In this document: positions 36,772 to 43,740 of the stretch, one piece after another | Layout of the letters: every line of letters starts with the position of its first letter | Numbering within the stretch: the stretch's first letter is position 1 | Assembly (NCBI RefSeq): GCF_000712595.1 | Contig: NZ_JOTN01000021.1 | Span: 1 to 61,557 of the forward strand | Source: Bacillus manliponensis | Lineage (GTDB): Bacteria; Bacillota; Bacilli; Bacillales; Bacillaceae_G | Reading direction: 5' to 3' | DNA length: 61,557 nt | The notes under the pieces: generated by a model | Told to the model about the DNA's origin: nothing | The model's input: only the letters and a program-made list of their open reading frames with translations | The model's database searches: none | Made by a program: the position numbers and the translations under genes

Positions 36772-38046
36772 TTGAAACTAGGTGAAAAAATACGTCAAAT
36801 TCGTATACACCGTGAAATGACACAAGGAGAGCTAGTAGAAGGAATATGCTCCATTACATATTTAAGTCGCATCGAGAACGGAAAAATAAAACCTTCTCAA
36901 TCTTTTTTGGAAAAAGTTGCAACAAAGTTAAATGTAGATGTTAAACATCTAGCAGATGCAAATGTGGATGGCATAGAAGAGACAATTGAGATGATCGCAC
37001 AAAAATATAAGGAAACAAATACATTAACAGATCATGAAATTTCTCTATTAGAATTGCATTCCCGTGAGATGCATGGAACTCTCATACTTTTAAATATTTT
37101 TGGAGTGTTACTTCACTATTACATCAGATTTGATTCTATTAAAAAAGCCGAAACAATCTATAATCATTCTCACAACTTAATTCCCAATAGAATAAATGAG
37201 CAATACACTGAAGAGTTCTTATATTACTACATAGCCTGTGGTAATTATTTTTATTATGTACAAGATTTCTTAAAAGCAAACGAATATTATGTGCAAGCTG
37301 ATAAACTGTTAAGTCCAGAAAACACATTACAGTATGCTGAAATCTGCTTCAATATGAGTTTAGTGAAACAACGCCTGATTACTAACCAAGATATTAGCCG
37401 TAAATATTCTAAAAAAGCGCTAGAAATTTTCGAATTTCTAAATATCCCTGAAAAAATTACAGATACCCTCATAACGATAGGCGTCCAATATCACTTAGAT
37501 GGTAAATATGATAAATCATTACAATATTTAAAAAAAGCAGAAGTATATGCTCAATCTCTTAACTCGGCCCATCTATTAACAATGATTGAATATAATTATG
37601 GAAGAGTCTATCAAGGTCTAAAAGAATATGAAAAGGCTATCCAACATTTCACAAATACAATGCAACTGAATGATTCATTAAATCAATCTAAAGAAAATAT
37701 ATATTCTTTACGTAGTCTCATTGATATTTACTTACAATTAAAAGACTGGGAACAAGTGGATAAATCTATGTCCAGTGCACTAAAAATTGTAGAAAATAAC
37801 AATCTTCCTTCTATTCAAACTGAAATCTATATGTATAAATCTCATATATACAAAATTCGTGGTGATTATTATAATTATGAAAAAAAAATGCAAAGTACGA
37901 TTCAATTAGGAATCGATAAAAAACAATATGTACTCACAAAAAAGCTAGCTACTGAGCTAGGTGAATACTACTACGATATTCGAGCCTACAAATTAGCTGC
38001 AAAATATTTCAAAACGGCTCTAGATTGTCATTTAGATTTAAAATAA
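36772..38046 (+). CDS. RNPP-type quorum-sensing regulator (HTH plus TPR, NprR/PlcR-like)
   Basis: A 424-residue cytoplasmic regulator. Residues ~3-60 are an XRE-type HTH with LGEKIRQIRIHREMTQGEL and CSITYLSRIENGKIKPS, the hallmark of NprR/PlcR proteins. Residues ~75-424 are helical tetratricopeptide repeats (ACGNYFYYVQDFLKANEYY, GVQYHLDGKYDKSLQYL, YGRVYQGLKEYEKAIQHF, LGEYYYDIRAYKLAAKYF), which in this family bind a re-imported signal peptide. The length is close to NprR. TTG 36772 is chosen because GGAAG is 7 bases upstream. Next downstream is a secreted peptide gene with four repeats, the expected cognate signal. Confidence 0.85.
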   Translation: MKLGEKIRQIRIHREMTQGELVEGICSITYLSRIENGKIKPSQSFLEKVATKLNVDVKHLADANVDGIEETIEMIAQKYKETNTLTDHEISLLELHSREMHGTLILLNIFGVLLHYYIRFDSIKKAETIYNHSHNLIPNRINEQYTEEFLYYYIACGNYFYYVQDFLKANEYYVQADKLLSPENTLQYAEICFNMSLVKQRLITNQDISRKYSKKALEIFEFLNIPEKITDTLITIGVQYHLDGKYDKSLQYLKKAEVYAQSLNSAHLLTMIEYNYGRVYQGLKEYEKAIQHFTNTMQLNDSLNQSKENIYSLRSLIDIYLQLKDWEQVDKSMSSALKIVENNNLPSIQTEIYMYKSHIYKIRGDYYNYEKKMQSTIQLGIDKKQYVLTKKLATELGEYYYDIRAYKLAAKYFKTALDCHLDLK

Positions 38047-38124
38047 GAAACATTTCTTTGTAAAATCTATGCACTTTTTGGGTGAAATTTTTTATAAAAT
38101 TTTACCTATTTTTTACTTGTTCTT

Positions 38125-38184
38125 TTTAACTACTCCTTTCATTTATATTTAAATTAAATAAGATAAAAAAAGGAGTAGTTAAAA
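38125..38184 (+). promoter_or_regulatory. 16-bp inverted repeat covering the RBS of the peptide gene
   Basis: TTTAACTACTCCTTT (38125-38139) and AAAGGAGTAGTTAAA (38169-38183) are perfect reverse complements, plus one more pair with the A of ATG. The loop of 29 bases is A/T only apart from one C and one G. The right arm is the ribosome binding site, so this is either an operator or an RNA switch. Confidence 0.7.
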
Positions 38185-38483
38185 TGTTTAAAAAGAAATT
38201 CCTTATCACTACTTTATCCATAGGAGTGTTATGCACAGGTTTATACAATCTTCTAGATTTAAATGCTACACAGAAGCATGATGTAAAGCACCTAACAAAC
38301 GAACAACAACCAACACCTTATGCTCCCGCTAATTATCTAACAAACGAACAACAACCAACACCTTATGCTCCCGCTAATTATCTAGCAAACGAACAACAAC
38401 CAACACCTTATGCTCCCGCTAATCATCTAGCAAACGAACAACAACCAACACCTTATGTCCTTATCAAACTAACTCAAGTTTAA
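38184..38483 (+). CDS. Secreted multi-repeat peptide precursor, putative signal of the adjacent RNPP regulator
   Basis: A 99-residue protein: a basic start (MFKKK), a hydrophobic export segment (LITTLSIGVLCTGLYNLL), then four tandem 15-residue units from His36 with consensus (H/Y)L(T/A)NEQQPTPYAPAN; the last unit keeps NEQQPTPY and then diverges to VLIKLTQV. The 45-bp DNA units differ at only one or two bases. RNPP signals are exported as such precursors and cut to 5-10 residues; a peptide around QPTPYAP is a plausible product. AAGGAG is 8 bases before ATG, inside a long inverted repeat. Confidence 0.75.
   Translation: MFKKKFLITTLSIGVLCTGLYNLLDLNATQKHDVKHLTNEQQPTPYAPANYLTNEQQPTPYAPANYLANEQQPTPYAPANHLANEQQPTPYVLIKLTQV
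38289..38459 (+). repeat. 45-bp tandem repeat, nearly four units, inside the peptide gene
   Basis: Units begin at 38289, 38334, 38379 and 38424. The first three are full; the fourth matches for about 34 bp. The near identity at DNA level suggests recent copy-number change. Confidence 0.9.
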
Positions 38484-38519
38484 TACTTCAAATACATATC
38501 TTATATCCTTTCCCACTAT

Positions 38520-38566
38520 ATATAACATCAGCTTCGCATACTATATATGCAAAGCTGATGTTATAT
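38520..38566 (+). terminator. Long hairpin after the peptide gene
   Basis: TATAACATCAGCTT (38521-38534) pairs with AAGCTGATGTTATA (38552-38565), with an inner GCAT/ATGC stem. No T-run follows, so it may stabilise the 3' end rather than terminate by itself. Confidence 0.5.
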
Positions 38567-38718
38567 GCATCTTCCTTGTCTATTTGATAGTTATAATATT
38601 TTTATATAAAACAATTATCTTCTTTGTATCTTTTATAAACAAAAATGCATATTTCTTGACTCTATCATAAAAAAGAAACACATACTAATGACGACATATC
38701 CACAAAGGAGGGTTTCAC

Positions 38719-39300
38719 ATGAAACATGTGATTGTATATGCACATCCAAATCCAAAAAGCTTTAATCATGCGATTTTAGAGACAGTAAAAGGACAATTAG
38801 AAGAGAAAGGACATGAAGTACGCGTCCGTGATTTGTACGAATTAAACTTTAATCCTGTGCTGGCAGCTTCTGATTTCATTTCATTTTCTGAAGGAAATAC
38901 ACCAGCTGATATTGCCGAGGAGCAAGAGCATATTAAGTGGGCTGATGCCATTACATTCATTTACCCAGTATGGTGGGCCGGACTCCCAGCTATTTTAAAG
39001 GGATATGTAGACCGCGTCTTTAGCCACGGCTTCGCTTACGCATACGGTGAAAACGGCATTGAAAAATTATTAAGTGGCAAAAAAGGATTATTGTTATCCA
39101 CAATGGGAAATTCACAGGAAAATTATGAAGCGAATGGTATGTTTACTGCGATGAAGAACACAACAGATGCAGGTATTTTTGACTTCACTGGTATCGAGGT
39201 ACTTGAGCATACTTTCTATACGAGCGTTCCGGCTGTTAGTGATGAAGTACGTAAGGAATATCTTGAAGAAGTAAAAGAAGTTGTAAATCGATTACTATAG
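38719..39300 (+). CDS. Flavodoxin-fold NAD(P)H:quinone oxidoreductase
   Basis: A 193-residue FMN enzyme of the NQO1/KefF/YwrO type that reduces quinones by two electrons. VIVYAHPNPKSFNHAIL opens the FMN phosphate loop, and FIYPVWWAGLPAILKGYVDRVFSHGFAY is the family signature. GGAGGG before ATG. It follows the peptide gene after 235 bp and could be a target of the RNPP regulator, but nothing in the sequence proves this. Confidence 0.88.
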   Translation: MKHVIVYAHPNPKSFNHAILETVKGQLEEKGHEVRVRDLYELNFNPVLAASDFISFSEGNTPADIAEEQEHIKWADAITFIYPVWWAGLPAILKGYVDRVFSHGFAYAYGENGIEKLLSGKKGLLLSTMGNSQENYEANGMFTAMKNTTDAGIFDFTGIEVLEHTFYTSVPAVSDEVRKEYLEEVKEVVNRLL

Positions 39301-39301
39301 T

Positions 39302-39329
39302 AAAAAACCACCGGATGAGGTGGTTTTTT
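39302..39329. terminator. Bidirectional terminator
   Basis: AAAAAACCACC, loop GGATGA, GGTGGTTTTTT between convergent genes. Confidence 0.85.
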
Positions 39330-39858
39330 ACTTTGCAATTAATTTTGGAATATAACGTGAGAGAACTTCTTCAGCACGTCGCTGATGCTCTTTTTGAATC
39401 GATAACTTAACAATATAATTATTTTTTTCAAACCCACGATCTAAGTAAATATTTTCTTTTTCATACTCTATCGTTGATGTTTTATATCCTTTTAATTCAT
39501 CGTACGGATAATAATGCATGCCATCAACAATCCCCGTTTCATATACTTCAACAGGTTTCATATTATTCCATGTCGTTAAAAATACAATGAGCAATAGTAA
39601 GCTATACCAAACAACTTCTAATAAAAAGGATTGTAAAGTAGCAATCTCACCGTTATGGTATTGGACCCACTTATATGCCATCAACCCAGAAAAGATAGGT
39701 ATTCCAATTAATGTCCATAAGCGACTTTTCTTTCGAGAATACGTAGCCACCAACTGTCCTACACTCTTTTTCAAACGTGATGTTTTATACATTTTCCATA
39801 AGGTAGATGAAACTGCAAACAATCCAAACAAACAAAACAACATATTAATGATATCCAC
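39328..39858 (-). CDS. Membrane protein, DUF5673-like
   Basis: A 176-residue protein with an N-terminal helix, a basic loop KTSRLKKSVGQ, two helices (LWTLIGIPIFSGLMAY and FLLEVVWYSLLLLIVFL), and a cytoplasmic domain with VYETGIVDGMHYYPYDELKGYK. GTG 39858 (VDIINML) is 7 bases after AAGGAG; longer frames have no RBS and run through the yutF terminator. Function unknown. Confidence 0.65.
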   Translation of the reverse strand: MDIINMLFCLFGLFAVSSTLWKMYKTSRLKKSVGQLVATYSRKKSRLWTLIGIPIFSGLMAYKWVQYHNGEIATLQSFLLEVVWYSLLLLIVFLTTWNNMKPVEVYETGIVDGMHYYPYDELKGYKTSTIEYEKENIYLDRGFEKNNYIVKLSIQKEHQRRAEEVLSRYIPKLIAK

Positions 39859-39911
39859 ATTTACACTCCTTTTAAATTGCTTTATCAACATAATACAATG
39901 TTTATCCACAG

Positions 39912-39940
39912 AAAAAAACAGGCAATCCACAGACTGCCTG
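39912..39940 (-). terminator. yutF terminator
   Basis: CAGGCA/TGCCTG stem with a 10-base loop, T7 on the - strand. Confidence 0.65.
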
Positions 39941-39947
39941 CATTTTA

Positions 39948-40712
39948 TTACATTTTCGGAATCCATTCCGTTAAGTTATGCACAACATGTGTTGGATGCA
40001 CTTCGTATTCTGTCAATTTTTCCACAGTTGTTACTCCTGTGTGGACAAGAAGTGTTTCCATTCCAGCGTTCATTCCTGCTAAAATGTCAGTATCGTAGTT
40101 ATCCCCAACCATTAACGTTTCTTCTTTCTTTGTACCTAAAACTTTCAATGCTTGTTCCATAATAATGGATTCTGGCTTTCCGATAAAAATCGGATTTACT
40201 GTTGTGGATACCGCGATAACAGAAGTAATGGAACCGTTACCTGGTAATAATCCACGTTCTGTCGGAATTGCAATATCTCCATTTGTTGAAATGAATGTTG
40301 CTCCGCTGCGAACCGCTAAGCATGCTTTTGCTAACTTTTCATATGTAATCTCACGATCTAGTCCTACAACAACAAAGTCAGGATTTTCATCCACAAGTGT
40401 GAAACCCTTGTCTACAAGAGCATCACGTAAACCTTCTTCACCAATCATATACACAGTTGCATCTTGCTTTCGTTCATATATAAAATTCGCTGTTGCCATG
40501 CTCGTTGTAAATACTTGCTCTGGCTCTGCTGGAATATCAAAACGTTTTAATTTCTCTGCAACTTGCTCTGGCTTACGTGTCGAATTATTTGTTACGAATA
40601 AGTATGGTAAACCTCTCTCTTGTAATGCTTTTACAAAACCACTTGCTTCTTCAATTTGTTCCTCACCGCGATACATTGTACCGTCTAGATCAATTAAATA
40701 ACCTTTATACAT
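39948..40712 (-). CDS. yutF: HAD-superfamily phosphatase (NagD-like, YutF)
   Basis: A 254-residue HAD-IIA phosphatase. Motif I GYLIDLDGTMYRG, motif II FVTNNSTRKP, motif III with GKPESIIMEQALKVL, and motif IV MVGDNYDTDILAGMNAG are all present, with the C2 cap between. Substrates are small phosphates such as sugar or nucleotide phosphates. ATG 40712 is 8 bases after AAGGAG, which overlaps an in-frame GTG. Confidence 0.9.
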   Translation of the reverse strand: MYKGYLIDLDGTMYRGEEQIEEASGFVKALQERGLPYLFVTNNSTRKPEQVAEKLKRFDIPAEPEQVFTTSMATANFIYERKQDATVYMIGEEGLRDALVDKGFTLVDENPDFVVVGLDREITYEKLAKACLAVRSGATFISTNGDIAIPTERGLLPGNGSITSVIAVSTTVNPIFIGKPESIIMEQALKVLGTKKEETLMVGDNYDTDILAGMNAGMETLLVHTGVTTVEKLTEYEVHPTHVVHNLTEWIPKM

Positions 40713-40770
40713 AGATGACACTCCTTTTTGCTTATGCTCTCTTTATATCTTAACCTCTTTTCCAAAAGAA

Positions 40771-40795
40771 AAAAACGCCCTCAAGAAAAGCGTTT
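40771..40795 (-). terminator. Weak terminator
   Basis: AACGC/GCGTT stem with 11-base loop, then T7 on the - strand, after the gene at 40804. Confidence 0.45.
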
Positions 40796-40803
40796 CACAA
40801 TGT

Positions 40804-41427
40804 TCATTTTTTCTCTTCAATTTTGTAAGAACAATTACAATCGCCAGCGCACATATTTGATAATACCTTCACATTTGCATCGACAAAAAGACGTTTATAC
40901 ATTTGTTTCTCTTCTTCACAAAGCTGTGGAAATTGTTTCGCAACGTCTATAAGTGGACAATTTTGTTTATGTAAAATAAATGACTTTTCTCCATCACTTT
41001 CAATTTCAACCATATAACCATTTTTCTCTTGAAGCAGAGCGACCTCTTGCAACTTATGAACAAAGCTCTCTTGCCTGTCCATTCTTCTTTTTAGTTGCTT
41101 TTCTATTCTTTCTGTTCGTGCCTTTAGCATTGTATTTACAACATCAAATTGCTGTAAGTCTTCAAGCATATCAAGTGCAAACTTTTTATAATCTTTCGGA
41201 AAAGAATCTTCACCTTTTTCACTCAACATATATACATACGTCGGTCGTCCAACTTGTTGTCGAACCATTTTAGAAGCGATAAGCTCTTCTTTTTCCAACT
41301 TACTCACATGACGACGAACCGCCATTTCTGTAATTTGTAATTCCTCCGCTAACATTGCAATTGTTTGTTCACCTTTTGTTTTAAAAATATGTATGATTTC
41401 CTCTTTCGTTGTACGTGCTTCCCCCAT
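40804..41427 (-). CDS. ArsR/DeoR-type regulator with cysteine-rich C-terminus (SufR-like)
   Basis: A 207-residue regulator. Residues ~5-70 form a winged HTH (MLAEELQITEMAVRRHVSKLEKEELI ... RQQVGRPTYVYMLSEKG), the middle is helical, and the C-terminus has five cysteines: NCPL, QLCE (C-x12-C), then MCAGDCNC. The arrangement recalls SufR-like COG2345 regulators that sense Fe-S clusters through C-terminal cysteines. Targets unknown; yutF lies downstream in the same direction. ATG 41427 has AAGGGGAG 11 bases upstream. Confidence 0.75.
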   Translation of the reverse strand: MGEARTTKEEIIHIFKTKGEQTIAMLAEELQITEMAVRRHVSKLEKEELIASKMVRQQVGRPTYVYMLSEKGEDSFPKDYKKFALDMLEDLQQFDVVNTMLKARTERIEKQLKRRMDRQESFVHKLQEVALLQEKNGYMVEIESDGEKSFILHKQNCPLIDVAKQFPQLCEEEKQMYKRLFVDANVKVLSNMCAGDCNCSYKIEEKK

Positions 41428-41499
41428 TTCTCATTCATCTCCCCTTCCTAACTAAATAATAAAGCCCCCACTAAAAAACGAGGACTTTATGCCATATTC

Positions 41500-41549
41500 A
41501 ACTCATAATCAGTGGAGACAGAGCTCCACTGATTAAAGTTTCACTTTGT
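41500..41549 (-). repeat. bcr1-like repeat, truncated
   Basis: On the - strand GTGAAACTTTAATCAGTGG then CCACTGATTATGAG; only the first hairpin remains, right at the 3' end of yutE. Confidence 0.6.
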
Positions 41550-41553
41550 TAAC

Positions 41554-41994
41554 TTATTGTGGAACAAATGCTGATACAGGTCCTAACTCTTGCTCTAAAT
41601 ATCGACGAACATTCACCGGATAATTAACTAAGGCTGCCATTTGTTCTTTCACTGTGTTGTACACAACTTCGTGGTCCATCTCAATATAGTTTTGAACAAG
41701 CATTTTACGCAGAAAAATAACCTTCTTTAATTCTTCCCCTGCTTCTTCACTTACTACTTTCTCATCGATTAAAATATCAATAATATCTTCATAACTTCCT
41801 GGGTCACGCATAATAAAACCGTCAATCATCGCATTTCCAACATCTAATACGCAATCAATCATCGTTTGAGCCATACGTTCTAACGCATAACGCTCAAGCG
41901 AATTCGTATATGTTTCATTCGCTTGGAATGTATGAACAGCTTCCTCTAAACATTCGAGCATCTTCTCAATTTTTTTACGATCTACAAAATACAT
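41554..41994 (-). CDS. yutE: DUF86/HepT-like HEPN protein (YutE)
   Basis: A 146-residue helical HEPN-fold protein. The family's R-x4-6-H motif region reads LRKMLVQNYIEMD: Arg is present but the usual His (LVHxY) is Gln, so RNase activity is doubtful. There is no MNT antitoxin gene beside it, and it is conserved in the yut block. ATG 41994 follows AGGTAGGTG; the in-frame GTG at 42003 overlaps that RBS. Divergent from glpX. Confidence 0.8.
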   Translation of the reverse strand: MYFVDRKKIEKMLECLEEAVHTFQANETYTNSLERYALERMAQTMIDCVLDVGNAMIDGFIMRDPGSYEDIIDILIDEKVVSEEAGEELKKVIFLRKMLVQNYIEMDHEVVYNTVKEQMAALVNYPVNVRRYLEQELGPVSAFVPQ

Positions 41995-42141
41995 GGATGT
42001 CACCTACCTGGAAATTAAAGCATTTTCATAACCATTGTACTCCTTTCTTCTGAAAAAATCGACAATTTTTCGAATTCACCTTTTCACCTTTCTTTGTTAT
42101 AGTTATAATTGTATGATTTTTGAAACTGGGGGAATGACACT

Positions 42142-43113
42142 TTGGAACGTGAACTCGCATTAGAAATTGTCCGTGTAACAGAAGCAGCCGCTCTTGCATC
42201 AGCTCAATGGATGGGCCGCGGCAAGAAAAATGAAGCAGATGACGCAGCAACTACAGCTATGCGCACAATGTTTGACTCTGTCAACATGAAAGGTACTGTT
42301 GTGATTGGTGAGGGAGAGCTTGATGAAGCGCCTATGTTATATATCGGCGAACAGCTTGGAACTGGTTACGGTCCAGAAGTGGATATCGCTGTTGACCCGT
42401 TAGAAGGAACAAACATCGTTGCAAAAGGTCTTGCAAATGCAATGGCTGTTATCGCAATTGCTGATAAAGGCAATTTACTTCATGCACCTGATATGTACAT
42501 GGAGAAAATCGCAGTTGGTCCAAAAGCTGCTGGTAAAATTAGCTTAGATGATCCAATCGAAAAGACGATTGAAATTGTAGCAGAAGCAAATAATAAACGA
42601 ATTCGCGACTTAACAGTTATCGTACAAGAGCGTGATCGCCACGAAGAAATTATTGAACGTGTACGTGCAAAAGGTGCGCGCGTAAAATTATTTGGTGACG
42701 GTGACGTAGGTGCGTCTATCGCAACTGCTCTTCCTGGAACAGGTATCGATTTATTCGTTGGTACTGGTGGAGCTCCAGAAGGTGTTATTTCCGCAGCTGC
42801 ATTAAAATGCCTTGGCGGAGAAATGCAAGCACGCTTAGTTCCGATGGATGCGGAGGAAGAAGAACGCTGCCGTAAGATGGGCTTAGAAGACCCACGCCAG
42901 CTTCTTACATTAAACGACCTAGTATCTGGAGATGATGCAATCTTCTCTGCAACAGGTGTATCTTCTGGCGAGTTATTAGATGGTGTAAAATTCCTTGGCG
43001 GAGACCTAGCGGAAACATATTCAATTGTTATGCGCTATAAAACAAGAACAGTGCGTTTTATTAAAACACATCACCACCTAGATCATAAACCTCACTTAGA
43101 CTTAGAGATTTAA
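42142..43113 (+). CDS. glpX: Class II fructose-1,6-bisphosphatase
   Basis: A 323-residue GlpX-type FBPase of gluconeogenesis. [15 protein letters not shown] and [16 protein letters not shown] hold the metal and phosphate residues; [20 protein letters not shown] is the second signature. The start is TTG 42142 ([17 protein letters not shown]) with a GGGGGAA stretch 8 bases upstream. It ends [14 protein letters not shown]. The DUF3055 gene follows after 18 bp in the same operon. Confidence 0.93.
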   Translation: MERELALEIVRVTEAAALASAQWMGRGKKNEADDAATTAMRTMFDSVNMKGTVVIGEGELDEAPMLYIGEQLGTGYGPEVDIAVDPLEGTNIVAKGLANAMAVIAIADKGNLLHAPDMYMEKIAVGPKAAGKISLDDPIEKTIEIVAEANNKRIRDLTVIVQERDRHEEIIERVRAKGARVKLFGDGDVGASIATALPGTGIDLFVGTGGAPEGVISAAALKCLGGEMQARLVPMDAEEEERCRKMGLEDPRQLLTLNDLVSGDDAIFSATGVSSGELLDGVKFLGGDLAETYSIVMRYKTRTVRFIKTHHHLDHKPHLDLEI

Positions 43114-43131
43114 TTTAAAGGAGAAGAGTTT

Positions 43132-43398
43132 ATGGAAGAACGTTTTTTCCTATACGATGATACGGTAGAAACGAAAACACGATTCGTTAGCTTTATGGGG
43201 GAACACGAGCGTTACGATTTAGCTCTCCTCTATTCAGACCGTCACTACGGAAAAGTTATCGTATTAGACATTCAGCGCAATAAATTTGCAATTATTGGTC
43301 ACGATGACTTAAATGAACCAGGTTACTTAGAGCATGCTTTTTCTGTTACCGAAGAAGTTGCTGAAGAGCTACGTTCATTTTTGTTTGAAGTGATTTAA
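43132..43398 (+). CDS. DUF3055 small cytosolic protein
   Basis: An 88-residue protein (RFFLYDDTVETKTRFVSFMGE ... YDLALLYSDRHYGKVIVLDIQRNKFAIIGHDDLNEPGYLEHAF) matching the DUF3055 family of bacilli and staphylococci. AAAGGAGAAG before ATG. It is co-transcribed with glpX and ends at a strong terminator. Function unknown. Confidence 0.8.
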   Translation: MEERFFLYDDTVETKTRFVSFMGEHERYDLALLYSDRHYGKVIVLDIQRNKFAIIGHDDLNEPGYLEHAFSVTEEVAEELRSFLFEVI

Positions 43399-43440
43399 AA
43401 AGCATCACCAGCCTATTTTGAGCTGGTGATGCTTTTTGTT
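43399..43440 (+). terminator. glpX operon terminator
   Basis: A 14-bp perfect stem AAAGCATCACCAGC/GCTGGTGATGCTTT, then T-run; overlaps the stop codon. Confidence 0.88.
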
Positions 43441-43465
43441 TTTTAAAAATTCAATTCTTTATGAT
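43436..43465 (+). promoter_or_regulatory. Probable promoter of the 43.5-kb leader RNA
   Basis: TTGTTT, 18 bases, TATGAT, immediately downstream of the glpX terminator. An overlapping TATACT at 43465-43470 is an alternative -10 box. Confidence 0.45.
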
Positions 43466-43471
43466 ATACTA

Positions 43472-43740
43472 AAAGCAAATCTATTCGGAAGAAAGGATGC
43501 AAAGCTGCGTATGCCAACATTTACTGCGTAATGGACCAGCAATTGGATAGTATTGCTCTCAAAAAAGCACCAAGCTTTTTCAAGGGAGTAGTCTGCCCAT
43601 TTCCCATTACACAGGAACGTAGCACATCTGTAATATGATGTTTACGGAGGTTCCTTAGCGGGGACCTCTTTTTTTGTGCTCCTATTACAAGATTCCGAAT
43701 AGATGCTTACGTTCCTTTATAAAATACGAGGTGAAGGAAC
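43472..43740 (+). ncRNA. Structured leader RNA with attenuator, GEMM-I-like 5' domain
   Basis: The 5' part reads AGC AAA, a stem closed by GGAA (43480-43496), UGCAAA GCU, then a second stem with GCUG/CAGC ends (43503-43540). This is the topology of class I cyclic-di-GMP (GEMM) riboswitches, including the RYGCAAAGCY motif. Further hairpins follow (AGCAAT/ATTGCT, AAAAAAGC/GCTTTTT). GGAAC (43614-43618) can pair with GTTCC (43650-43654) and so compete with a terminator at 43647-43675. The rest is the RBS region of the S4 gene. Riboswitch class is inferred; a protein-responsive leader or an independent small RNA are alternatives. Confidence 0.5.
43647..43675 (+). terminator. Attenuator terminator in the leader RNA
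   Basis: GAGGTTCC, loop TTAGCG, GGGACCTC (one G-U pair), then T7; 65 bases before the start codon of the next gene. Confidence 0.8.

Noticed and set aside
38184-38483. Bacteriocin or simple surface repeat protein as the main reading of the repeat peptide
   Set aside because: No modification, immunity or export genes and no wall anchor; position right after an RNPP regulator fits a signal precursor better. It remains an alternative.
41554-41994. HepT/MNT toxin-antitoxin module
   Set aside because: No nucleotidyltransferase antitoxin beside it and the catalytic His is missing; it is a conserved yut-block gene.
43479-43704. A transposon-like element defined by the 12-bp inverted ends
   Set aside because: No target duplication is visible and the inside folds as a leader with terminator; kept only as an alternative.
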